Shown one piece after another: positions 1-6,956 of a DNA stretch of 59,408 nt. The notes beneath the pieces are model-generated. The model was not told where the DNA came from, did no database searches, and saw only the letters and a list, made by a program, of their open reading frames with translations. The translations under genes and the position numbers were made by a program. Numbering within the stretch: position 1 is the stretch's first letter; each line of letters starts with the position of its first letter. Source of the stretch: Ruminococcaceae bacterium UBA1320 (lineage in GTDB: Bacteria; Bacillota; Clostridia; Oscillospirales; Ethanoligenentaceae); contig DBTI01000094.1 in the NCBI GenBank assembly GCA_002306975.1, positions 1,193 through 60,600 of the forward strand. Direction: 5' to 3'.

Positions 1-527
1 ATAACAAGCCCGAGCAGAGAGCCGCCGATACCGGCAATCTGATTCAAGCCCATTGCCATCCCGCGTTCTTTTGAAGAAAAAGCATCCGTAAGAATCGCAG
101 TGCTGTTGGAAAAGAGAAATCCTGCACCGACCCCCTGAAGCAGTCTGAAGATAATCATCATCATAATACCGCTCGGACCGCTGCCCGGTGTGAAGAATAA
201 TAAAATAGAGGCTACTGTAAAAATTGCAAATCCCATGTTATACAGTTTGACACGCCCGTATATGTCTGATACCCTGCCAAACGAAACCAGCAATGTTGCT
301 GTGACAACTGTATAGCCCATTAGCATCCAAAGCATGTAGGTGGTGCCGCCAACCGACAACGGATTAATATTCATCCCACGGAAAATAGCGGGAAGTGAAA
401 TCAAAATGATGTTGTTATTAAGCGCAGCCATTAATACACCCAGCGTGGTGTTTGAAAGTGCGATCCACTTATAATGTGCTTTCTGTTTTTCTTTTTGTAA
501 ACTATTCTGTGATGAAGATTGAGGCAT
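1..527 (-). CDS. MFS drug-resistance transporter, DHA2-like, 3' end outside window
   Basis: The reading frame starts at ATG 527 and runs off the left edge, so only about 175 N-terminal residues are visible. They show a short polar head, then hydrophobic segments with the major facilitator motif A (GRVSDIYGRVKLY) between TM2 and TM3 and a later RLLQGVGAGFLFSNS segment typical of the EmrB/QacA (DHA2) proton-driven multidrug exporters of the cytoplasmic membrane. An AAGGA ribosome site lies 7 bases before the ATG. The promoter upstream carries a perfect palindrome, so expression is probably repressed by a MarR- or TetR-like regulator not encoded here. Substrate unknown. Confidence 0.85.
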   Translation of the reverse strand, partial: MPQSSSQNSLQKEKQKAHYKWIALSNTTLGVLMAALNNNIILISLPAIFRGMNINPLSVGGTTYMLWMLMGYTVVTATLLVSFGRVSDIYGRVKLYNMGFAIFTVASILLFFTPGSGPSGIMMMIIFRLLQGVGAGFLFSNSTAILTDAFSSKERGMAMGLNQIAGIGGSLLGLV

Positions 528-561
528 TCGTTTATTCCTTCTTTACCAAATATCATGACAA

Positions 562-598
562 AGTATATCAAAATATAGTTGCACAGTCAACTATATTT
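562..598 (-). promoter_or_regulatory. Sigma-A promoter with overlapping palindromic operator for the MFS gene
   Basis: Minus-strand TTGACT (590-585), a 17-base spacer and TATACT (567-562) make a good sigma-A promoter. A perfect inverted repeat with 11-bp arms (571-581 and 588-598, AAATATAGTTG / CAACTATATTT, 6-base centre) covers the -35 and part of the spacer. This is the usual layout for MarR/TetR repression of an efflux pump; the regulator is inferred, not seen. Confidence 0.75.
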
Positions 599-704
599 GC
601 AAATTTCAGCTTGTTATACTAATTTCACAACGCTTCACCATAGAAATAACGTAATTGTAACAACTGTATTTAGGTGCGCACAAAACACCCTATAAAAGAG
701 GTTT

Positions 705-753
705 GGCAGAGTACCCGTGATGAGGAGGTTAAACTCATCACGAACACTCTGCC
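705..753 (-). terminator. Long hairpin after agrD
   Basis: GGCAGAGT (705-712) pairs with ACTCTGCC (746-753), and the inner CGTGATGAG pairs with CTCATCACG, separated by a small internal loop. It lies 55 bases past the agrD stop and likely ends the agrBD transcript; only a weak U tract (CTCTTTTAT) follows on the minus strand. Confidence 0.55.
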
Positions 754-808
754 AGTGTAGTTTCTATTGGTCCTTTGACAGAACCAGCAACAAAAAATGA
801 CACAAAGG

Positions 809-940
809 TTATTTTTTGAAGTTTTTAATATTGTCAGGTGCTTTGGGTTGGTAGGTCAAACAACGGCACTCAGTGTTATTTGCCTGCTTTACAGCTCTTT
901 CGGCCATAAAGGCTACTGCTTTAAGAATGTTCTTTTTCAT
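809..940 (-). CDS. agrD: AgrD-like cyclic peptide pheromone precursor
   Basis: A 43-residue ORF, overlapping the end of agrB by 20 bases, with an AAAGAGG ribosome site before ATG 940. It has the three parts of AgrD: a basic amphipathic N-terminal helix (residues 1-20, start MKKNILKAVAF), a core with Cys25, and a C-terminal tail that begins YQPKAP, the clostridial/Listeria-type signature after the AgrB cleavage site. By alignment with the Listeria precursor (CFMFV then YEPK) the mature signal would end at Thr29, giving a five-residue thiolactone Cys25-Arg-Cys-Leu-Thr29 plus an unknown N-terminal tail. A second cysteine (Cys27) inside the ring is unusual. The signal is presumably read by the kinase at 1746-3053. 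Confidence 0.88.
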   Translation of the reverse strand: MKKNILKAVAFMAERAVKQANNTECRCLTYQPKAPDNIKNFKK

Positions 941-1526
941 GATTTTGACCTCTTTCTATTAATAAAATTTTACTCGCTAACATTAAGATAAACACCGCAA
1001 ACATTGCCCAGGAAATTTCAAAAGAAAACCTGCAATTTGCTAAGCTGATTGACAATGTAAATACCACAATAATCGCGATTACCAATATTCTGCTAAATAG
1101 CTTGTACTTTTTTTCCTGAGCTTCAGTAACCGGGCTATTCTCATTGCTGATCGGAGCAAATATAAAAATTACCGGGCATGAAATCGCCATGAGAATAAAG
1201 GAGATTATCAGCTTTAGATCGTTCGCAATATAGGTATCTAATAAAAGCATAAAAGAATATATCGTCAAGGATGTAATCAGGCACTGCACGTATGTTTTGC
1301 AATGATATCCGCCCGCATAAGCGCGCAGTATACAAAACACCAACAAATAAACCACACTATCAAGCAACATATTGGTCGATATGGCGATAATCCCGATTAT
1401 CAGAAAAGTAACTGTGTCATTTAAAATTAGTTCGATTCCATATGTATAATATTTTCTGTTATCCAATTTTATAATCTTATTGGTAACTAAAATAAGACTT
1501 AACTCTTCAGCAATTTCTTTTAACAC
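921..1526 (-). CDS. agrB: AgrB-family membrane endopeptidase
   Basis: AgrB cleaves the AgrD C-terminal tail and forms the thiolactone at the cytoplasmic membrane. The protein (about 201 residues) has several hydrophobic helices and the family signature RAYAGGYHCKTYVQC with catalytic His75 and Cys82, almost the positions of S. aureus AgrB (His77, Cys84). A longer frame opens at a TTG (1544), but I prefer GTG 1526: it has AGGGG 7 bases upstream, gives the usual N-terminus (LKEIAEELS...NKIIKLDNRKYYTYG), and the TTG lies at about the expected transcription start. It precedes and overlaps agrD. A terminator separates it from the kinase gene, so agrBD has its own promoter. Confidence 0.92.
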   Translation of the reverse strand: MLKEIAEELSLILVTNKIIKLDNRKYYTYGIELILNDTVTFLIIGIIAISTNMLLDSVVYLLVFCILRAYAGGYHCKTYVQCLITSLTIYSFMLLLDTYIANDLKLIISFILMAISCPVIFIFAPISNENSPVTEAQEKKYKLFSRILVIAIIVVFTLSISLANCRFSFEISWAMFAVFILMLASKILLIERGQNHEKEHS

Positions 1527-1549
1527 TTCATCGCCCCTAGCCAATTACT

Positions 1550-1617
1550 AATATATCGAAAAATCAAAAGTAAACAATATATTTTTACCGAATGGTATTT
1601 ATTCTTACCCGAATGGT
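1550..1617 (-). promoter_or_regulatory. agrBD promoter with AgrA/LytTR-type direct repeats
   Basis: On the minus strand ACCATTCGG occurs twice (1617-1609 and 1596-1588) with exactly 12 bases between, a 21-bp period. That is the spacing of LytTR-regulator sites, and the repeat fits the published loose consensus [TA][AC][CA]GTTN[AG][TG] at 8 of 9 positions. Ten bases downstream lies a weak -35 (TTGTTT, 1577-1572), a 16-base spacer and -10 TATATT (1555-1550). A weak promoter with upstream tandem boxes fits positive autoregulation by the LytTR protein at 3047-3790. Confidence 0.8.
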
Positions 1618-1676
1618 CAATTTTCGTATCATATATTGTAGAATAATGCTATATATTAGCAATGCGTCAGCAAAGG

Positions 1677-1718
1677 AAAAGCCTCCTTATTTAGCGTTTG
1701 CTACCTAAGGAGGCTTTT
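1677..1718. terminator. Terminator between agrC and agrB
   Basis: Perfect 13-bp stem AAAAGCCTCCTTA / TAAGGAGGCTTTT with U tracts on both strands. On the minus strand it follows the kinase stop (1746) by 28 bases and separates agrA-agrC from agrB-agrD. Confidence 0.85.
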
Positions 1719-1745
1719 CAATATTTGTTTAAATTTTCCTCTTAA

Positions 1746-3053
1746 TCACTGGTTTGGATCGATGTTTAACGGCAACATTACAATTGCTGTAAAAATTCCA
1801 TTATTAGTAATATATTTAAACGTTCCTTGATACTTTTCTGTGGAGGATTTGATTGATTCCAACCCAAATCCATGACGATAGATATCGTGCTTATTTGTTC
1901 TTAGCAAATCAGATTCCACAATTAATTTGTGTGCATAAGGATTTTTAACTGCGATCAAAAAATAATTTTTGTAACTATACAAAGTTGTTTTTATGAACCT
2001 ATGCATTTCATCAACTTTTGCGTTCGCCTCAATTGCATTGTCGAGCAAGTTTGAAATTATCGCGCAAATGTCAAACGCACTAATGTTTAAATTCGGGATG
2101 CAGTCAACCTGAATTTTTATTTTTATATTCTGTTGCTCGCATAAGGCTATTTTTATGTTTAAGATAGAATCGATAATACTGTTTCCGCTGCTTATGGTAA
2201 CCTTAGTATTGCTTAAGGTCTTAGTTATCGCGTCAATATATGAAATTGATTCTGAAAGATTGTTTTTTTGCAAAAGATAGGATATTGCTTCAAGATTTTT
2301 ATTGATATCATGCCTTATTTTCAGGGTTTCGGTAGTTGTCGACTTTTGAACAGAAAGCTGCTGCTCAAGTGATTGATTCTTTATCGATAAAATACAGTTT
2401 TGCTTTTCTTTATCATAGTAATAGCTGATCTCCCCGAAAAAGTAGATAACAAGAATGCTCATAATAAGAAAACCAATAGCCACCCAAAAAATATATATTG
2501 AGTTAATCGGATTGTTAAATTGGAGTAATTCATTAATTTGAACAAACAGTTCAGGCACAGCTAAAAACATAAACGTGATACAGTCTATTATAATCCAATA
2601 TTTTTTAGAAACATTAAAGTCTAACTTCTTAAAATAGTAGATACAAATAAAAATTATGGCAGCATCAATCAATTTGGCAAATAACAACAGCACATATTTA
2701 AAGGTGTTATTATCAGAATTAATGGTGTAAATACTCACATTTTGCAGATATGAATAAAGGTTACAGGTTATTAAATCAATTATTACTATAATATAATTCG
2801 TTAAAATAATAAAGAAAATTTTTATGCAGACGGCTCCTTGGTATGCTATTGATATCATCACTATGCCGACAGATAATAGAACTGTGACTCTCAGAAATGA
2901 TGAAACTGGTGATAAAATATTGGTAAGCAAGGTGTCAATAAGTATTATTATTACAAGGGCAATATACTTGCCTATTCCCTTATATCTACTTTCCATAAGC
3001 AAGTGAACCGTACCGTATACCAACATGGATTCAACAGGTATATAACTTAACAT
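1746..3053 (-). CDS. agrC: AgrC-like GHKL sensor histidine kinase
   Basis: 435 residues. About six transmembrane helices fill residues 1-205 and would sense the peptide. A helical dimerisation segment follows with phospho-acceptor His248 (KIRHDINKN), then a HATPase_c domain with N-box N335-LLDN-AIEA and a G-box near residue 396 (HGFGLESI). This is the HPK10/AgrC class that partners LytTR regulators. It overlaps the regulator gene by 7 bases (ATG inside its last codons, with GAGGGG upstream), so the two are co-transcribed and probably translationally coupled. Assignment to the adjacent AgrD signal is by context. Confidence 0.88.
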   Translation of the reverse strand: MLSYIPVESMLVYGTVHLLMESRYKGIGKYIALVIIILIDTLLTNILSPVSSFLRVTVLLSVGIVMISIAYQGAVCIKIFFIILTNYIIVIIDLITCNLYSYLQNVSIYTINSDNNTFKYVLLLFAKLIDAAIIFICIYYFKKLDFNVSKKYWIIIDCITFMFLAVPELFVQINELLQFNNPINSIYIFWVAIGFLIMSILVIYFFGEISYYYDKEKQNCILSIKNQSLEQQLSVQKSTTTETLKIRHDINKNLEAISYLLQKNNLSESISYIDAITKTLSNTKVTISSGNSIIDSILNIKIALCEQQNIKIKIQVDCIPNLNISAFDICAIISNLLDNAIEANAKVDEMHRFIKTTLYSYKNYFLIAVKNPYAHKLIVESDLLRTNKHDIYRHGFGLESIKSSTEKYQGTFKYITNNGIFTAIVMLPLNIDPNQ

Positions 3054-3790
3054 TGAGATATCCCCTCATTGACAATTTGGATAAAGCTGTCAATAACCTG
3101 TCCCCTTTTTCGACGGCTGAGCGGGAGGCGTACCCCATTATCCAAGACAATTTCTAATTCATCTACAGAAAATATGTATTTAATATTTACAATACAGGTT
3201 CGATGAATGTCCACAAAATTATACTCCGTATATTTCTGTATGATTTCTGAAAACTTATACCGATGAAGCGCAAACACTTCTCTTCTTGTGTATAAAAAAA
3301 CTTTTTTATTGACGCATTCAAAGTACATAATATCATCCAGCGGTATTTTAACGCTCTTTATGCCCTCACTGCAATCCACATTAAATAACTGAATTTTAAG
3401 ACTTTCAAGGTTTATTGCGTCAACCACGCGTTTTATTATCTCCGGCAGTTTTTCTTTAATTTGGTTTTTAGGAAGAAAACCGATTACTTCATATTCGAAG
3501 GTATTTATTGCTTCTTTCTCGTAGGATGTAACAAAAACAAGTTTAAATTTTTTGTCCAACAAGCGCATTTTTCTTGCGACTTCTTTGCCGTTAATTAAAG
3601 GCATGTCTATATCCAGAAAAACAATATCATAGTAAGGATTATACGTCTTTAGATTTTCAATCAACTTATTTCCGTCAGTTAATGTATATAAACAGGCGGG
3701 TATCCTTTGGTTCTTAAAAATTGTTTTTGTTTCAGCTAAAATTCTAGCTAAAAATTCATAGTCATCATCACAAAAAACAACATTTAGCAT
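3047..3790 (-). CDS. agrA: AgrA-like response regulator, receiver plus LytTR
   Basis: 247 residues. The receiver domain (1-120) has the acidic pair D8/D9, phospho-acceptor Asp60 (IVFLDIDMP) and the K108 region. The LytTR DNA-binding domain (about 145-240) contains FVDIHRTCIVNIKYI and a basic LPLSRRKRG segment. Such proteins bind two 9-bp direct repeats with a 12-bp spacer, as found upstream of agrB. The start at ATG 3790 has GAGGG 7 bases ahead. Possible TATAAT boxes lie upstream (for example minus 3826-3821) but no good -35. First gene of the agrA-agrC pair. Confidence 0.9.
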   Translation of the reverse strand: MLNVVFCDDDYEFLARILAETKTIFKNQRIPACLYTLTDGNKLIENLKTYNPYYDIVFLDIDMPLINGKEVARKMRLLDKKFKLVFVTSYEKEAINTFEYEVIGFLPKNQIKEKLPEIIKRVVDAINLESLKIQLFNVDCSEGIKSVKIPLDDIMYFECVNKKVFLYTRREVFALHRYKFSEIIQKYTEYNFVDIHRTCIVNIKYIFSVDELEIVLDNGVRLPLSRRKRGQVIDSFIQIVNEGISQC

Positions 3791-4038
3791 GTAACAACCC
3801 TCATATCTATATAAATGTCTATTATAATGGAAAGCTCATACCTCATTTTTATATTATTATAACATAATAATTTGACATTTAAATATGATTTGGCTCTAAA
3901 CTTGTTATTATATAGTAGTGTAGCATTAAATTTGACAAATTTAATCGAATACATGATTAGTTACTACTTTTTATATCAAAAATGGTATAATATTAATATA
4001 GTCAAAATTGTAAATAAATAAAAATAAAACTAATTGAA

Positions 4039-4710
4039 ATGGAAACAGATAATATGGATAATAAGCGCAAATTGTTGTTTAGCAGCAGAAAATATAATGC
4101 TGTTGCCAACACGGTTTTTATTGGTTTGATTATATTCCTTCTCTTTTTTGTACACGTTCAACTAGTGCCTGTAGCAATTGACATACTTGTCAAACTAATT
4201 ATCATTCTTACCCTAGCAATCGTTAATGAAAAACTATTTGAACGCCTTTGCTGTTATAAACTGAATCAGCTATTCATTCTTATCCATTCCCATAAGAACA
4301 TTTTCGAAATCGGAATGCTCCCCATCGGATACTTTTCAATGCTTTATTCCATCAAAAAACGTAATAAAAAACATATAAAAGCGGAAATAGCATTAGAAAT
4401 ACGGAAACTCATTCCCCCCGCGGTAATGCTGGCTTCGGAAATCTGCCCGGATGGCGCAATATTTGAAGCCAACACTTGGATTCTAAGCAACATTCAAAAA
4501 GCCAATTTAAGATCCGCAGGGCTCAAAATAGAAGATGGCAAAAATAAACTTTCCATTACTTTTAGGCTGGCAATGCTGTTTTCCTTTACCTATTGCGGAA
4601 TGAAAGGTAAAATGCCTAAATTATCAGCAAAACGCCAGTTCTCGGTTTTTACATGGACAAAAGAAGATCTTCTACATATCAATCCGCAGCAAGTATTCTC
4701 AAATATTTAG
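4039..4710 (+). CDS. Unrecognised membrane-anchored protein next to agr
   Basis: 223 residues, not recognised. Two hydrophobic helices (about 23-42 and 45-63) anchor it, followed by a basic, mostly soluble region of about 160 residues with a cysteine-containing segment near EICPDGAIFEANTW. It is divergent from agrA, with a 248-base AT-rich gap; a TATAAT (3985-3990) precedes it but the -35 is poor, so an activator is possible. No LytTR repeat like that of agrB was seen in this gap. The start is uncertain: ATG 4039 lacks a ribosome site, ATG 4054 has GGAAA 9 bases before it. The long terminator at 4746-4802 closes the gene. Confidence 0.6.
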   Translation: METDNMDNKRKLLFSSRKYNAVANTVFIGLIIFLLFFVHVQLVPVAIDILVKLIIILTLAIVNEKLFERLCCYKLNQLFILIHSHKNIFEIGMLPIGYFSMLYSIKKRNKKHIKAEIALEIRKLIPPAVMLASEICPDGAIFEANTWILSNIQKANLRSAGLKIEDGKNKLSITFRLAMLFSFTYCGMKGKMPKLSAKRQFSVFTWTKEDLLHINPQQVFSNI

Positions 4711-4745
4711 CGAAGATTTCTTCAACTCGCTTCTTGGTTCCCTTT

Positions 4746-4802
4746 TTGCATAACAAAACCTCCTGTTGTAATTATTCTACAACAGGAGGTTTTGTTATGC
4801 AA
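4746..4802. terminator. Bidirectional terminator, 25-bp perfect stem
   Basis: TTGCATAACAAAACCTCCTG and five further bases pair perfectly with their complement across a 7-base loop (ATTATTC). It lies between the convergent genes ending at 4710 and 4825 and has U-rich arms on both strands. Confidence 0.85.
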
Positions 4803-4824
4803 TTGCCATAGCCTTGTATATTGA

Positions 4825-5445
4825 TCATTGCCTTTTGGTATACCAGAAATCGCAGAAATCCCCACCCGTTGCCAGAGTCTTGGTAAGTTTGAGATTTGCA
4901 TTCATATATTTTGCCATGACGTGGTCAAATTTGCACATCTGAGGGGCCAGTTCAACGCAGTCTTCCCGTTTTAGCAGTTTATAGATACCGCATTCATAAT
5001 TTTTGAGGCCGTACTCATCAACAGTTTTCCCATAAATGAATTCAGAAACGAAGTCGGCCTGGTACTCTCTTTGTTGTGAGCGAAGCGCCTGTTCATTGCG
5101 TTTATCCTGCCAGCCTTTACTGAAATAATCATTCATTTCAAAAAATTTGCGGAACAAAGAAACCGACTCCATGCTACTCGTCATAATCGTGCCCATCTGT
5201 TCGGGCGCTATTTTTCCCTCACCCGCTTTGTAGATGGATGCTACGAATGCGGTAACCATGATGTTGATCAACATCGGATTATGCTTGCCAACCGCCGGTG
5301 CCCTGCGTATCATTTTGAAATAATTAGGTTTAGCGCGCTTCATGACTTCTTTTGCAAAGTATGTATCAAATTTAATTGCGATTTGCCTTCGGCAGCTTTT
5401 ATTGAATAGAAGCCAAATTGCTCTTGTATAGATTATGTTGTTCAC
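4825..5445 (-). CDS. L-2-amino-thiazoline-4-carboxylate hydrolase family protein
   Basis: 206 residues with the C-terminal pattern of the ATC_hydrolase family (ATGGDFCDFWYTK), in which a conserved cysteine near the end is followed by aromatic residues. In Pseudomonas the founding member opens the thiazoline ring on the route to L-cysteine; most clostridial relatives are uncharacterised and this one may act on another substrate. The N-terminal half is helical, soluble and without signal peptide. It stands alone on the minus strand between a shared terminator and a long gap. Confidence 0.7.
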   Translation of the reverse strand: MNNIIYTRAIWLLFNKSCRRQIAIKFDTYFAKEVMKRAKPNYFKMIRRAPAVGKHNPMLINIMVTAFVASIYKAGEGKIAPEQMGTIMTSSMESVSLFRKFFEMNDYFSKGWQDKRNEQALRSQQREYQADFVSEFIYGKTVDEYGLKNYECGIYKLLKREDCVELAPQMCKFDHVMAKYMNANLKLTKTLATGGDFCDFWYTKRQ

Positions 5446-5584
5446 AAAAACACCCCTTACACTGATTACTAAATCAAACTGATTTCCGCAGTAATAATAG
5501 AATCGCCGTTATATGAACGATCAGGAATTCATAGAACAGCCCCTCATTATAGTCATACCACAAACTTGATTTAACCATAAAAAA

Positions 5585-5644
5585 GCAGAGTATTTAATAA
5601 TCTCCGAAATTACTGAATTCGAAGATTAGTATTAAATACTCTGC
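5585..5644. repeat. Inverted repeat, 15-bp arms
   Basis: GCAGAGTATTTAATA (5585-5599) and TATTAAATACTCTGC (5630-5644) are perfect complements separated by 30 bases that add further pairing (AATCT/AGATT). It lies upstream of the ATC-hydrolase gene in a gap of 402 bases. No U tract follows; function unknown. Confidence 0.6.
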
Positions 5645-5775
5645 TTCTGCTATGTCATCAAAATCATTTGCCGTTTCAATGCAATTACCTACCAATCACA
5701 TTCTGTCAGTTCAAAACATGTTAATTATATCATAACGCCTCAGTAATTACACTGTTTTTACCTAAATCCGTTGAT

Positions 5776-5815
5776 AAAGAGTCTCAAATCGTTTGATTAT
5801 GATTTGAGACTCTTT
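5776..5815. terminator. Terminator after the flavin oxidoreductase
   Basis: AAAGAGTCTCAAATC (5776-5790) pairs with GATTTGAGACTCTTT (5801-5815) over a 10-base loop. It lies 33 bases beyond the stop of the gene at 5848-6480. Confidence 0.75.
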
Positions 5816-5847
5816 CCTGAAATTGCTAATCATTCACAATTCTTACT

Positions 5848-6480
5848 TTATCGAATAAAGTTGGTAAATGTGTTTTCTTCATGCTCAGGGAACGGAATCC
5901 CAGCCTTGATGCCGGCTTCTTTGCACTTTAAAAACCATGCCATATTTCTTCCTAAAGTACGCATAACCTGCAATCCCTCTAAATCTTTTTTTACGTCCTC
6001 CGGCGTGTTGCCGTGAACCATGTTCCAGTACCTTGATGAGATAACAGGCATTTCTGATATGGTGAAATATTTATTAAGCTGGTCAAGTGTCGCAGTCGTT
6101 CCCGCCCTTCTTGCAGAAACAACAGCGGCTGCCGGTTTCAGGTAAAAAGAATGTTTTCCGGAGCATAAATCGGTATAGAAAACACGGTCTAAAAATGAAG
6201 TGATGGCACCTCCGGCAGACGCATAATGCACAGGTGATCCGAATACAAAACCATCAAAGCCCCCCGCGATTTCAAGAAAATCATTGACTTTGTCATGAAA
6301 CACACAGTGCCCGGTTTTTCTACAGGTTCCGCAATCAATGCATCCGGCTAACGGTTTAGTACCGATTTGAAAATATTCGGTTTCAATTCCTTCTGTATTA
6401 AGTGTTTTCACCACTTCTGCCAATGCCGTATACGTACACCCTTTTTCATCCGGGCTTCCATTCACCAATAAAACTTTCAT
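5848..6480 (-). CDS. NADPH-dependent FMN reductase / flavodoxin-fold oxidoreductase
   Basis: 210 residues from ATG 6480, which has a perfect AGGAGGT 5 bases upstream; an in-frame longer start at 6540 lacks a ribosome site and is rejected. The N-terminus MKVLLVNGSPDEKG is the FMN phosphate-binding loop of the flavodoxin-like family, and FVFGSPVHYASAGG is the second flavin-contact loop. A CIDCGTCRKTGHC segment (about 47-59) resembles the cysteine cluster of iron-sulfur flavoproteins. Likely a cytoplasmic electron-transfer or quinone/nitro-reducing enzyme; physiological substrate unknown. Single gene. Confidence 0.85.
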   Translation of the reverse strand: MKVLLVNGSPDEKGCTYTALAEVVKTLNTEGIETEYFQIGTKPLAGCIDCGTCRKTGHCVFHDKVNDFLEIAGGFDGFVFGSPVHYASAGGAITSFLDRVFYTDLCSGKHSFYLKPAAAVVSARRAGTTATLDQLNKYFTISEMPVISSRYWNMVHGNTPEDVKKDLEGLQVMRTLGRNMAWFLKCKEAGIKAGIPFPEHEENTFTNFIR

Positions 6481-6596
6481 AGTTACCTCCTGTTTTCTTA
6501 ATTTTTCACTGACCGCTGATCTTATTCTTTCTATATACAACTGAATAAATAATTAGTATATGAACAGTTGTATATAGAGACGGGCTAAACGCCACA

Positions 6597-6696
6597 GCAC
6601 GTGCGATTTTTCGCTTCGCGAACGCACAAGTGCAATATATAACACAATGGTCTTGTGATATCGATAGGTATACCAAAAACTTATTGTGTTATATAT
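6597..6696. repeat. Two hairpins in the 6.5-7.0 kb gap
   Basis: First, GCAC-GTGCG-ATTT-TTCGC with loop TTC and its complement GCGAA-CGCAC-AA-GTGC (6597-6633). Second, 14-bp arms ATATATAACACAAT (6635-6648) and ATTGTGTTATATAT (6683-6696). Neither is followed by a clean U tract. They stand between divergent genes; role unknown. Confidence 0.5.
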
Positions 6697-6796
6697 ACTA
6701 TTTTAAATTTAACACTTGAAGTGCACTCCATGTCAATAGATTTTTGAACTTTTCCATATACCGCCACTTTGATAATGGGATTACTTACAAGTTAAT

Positions 6797-6933
6797 TCTC
6801 AGGTGAAGCAAAATCACTCGGATATTAATATGATAGAAGGTGCCACTCTAAAAATAATGCAAACCTTCAGCAAAGCTTTGCAATGGGCGAAACCACCTGA
6901 GTGGCCGGATATTTAAATATATATCCGCTTTTT
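6797..6933 (+). promoter_or_regulatory. Structured leader with terminator-like end, candidate cis-regulator of the tgl operon
   Basis: Upstream of the ribosome site (AAGGAAGGAG, 6941-6950) the sequence offers competing pairings. CTCAGGTG (6799-6806) can pair with CACCTGAG (6894-6901); GCCACTC (6842-6848) with GAGTGGC (6899-6905); GCAAAGCTTTGC (6870-6881) is self-complementary. A 7-bp stem CGGATAT (6906-6912) / ATATCCG (6921-6927) followed by CTTTTT looks like an intrinsic terminator, and a second copy of CGGATATT (6819-6826) could compete for the same 3' arm. No known riboswitch class was recognised. A 28-codon frame (6830-6916) also exists here, without ribosome site. Confidence 0.45.
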
Positions 6934-6956
6934 ATACATAAAGGAAGGAGCTTTAC

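Noticed and set aside
797..991. Plus-strand ORF of 64 codons
   Set aside because: It is antisense to agrD and the agrB end; it has no ribosome site and no family resemblance.
6850..6900. c-di-GMP (GEMM-I) riboswitch because of GCAAACC and GCAAAGC
   Set aside because: The P2 hairpin that must lie between these motifs is missing and the remaining consensus does not fit.
6766..6916. Open frame ending ALQWAKPPEWPDI before the tgl leader
   Set aside because: It has no convincing start or ribosome site; the overlap with the competing hairpins explains the sequence as well. It might be a gene remnant.
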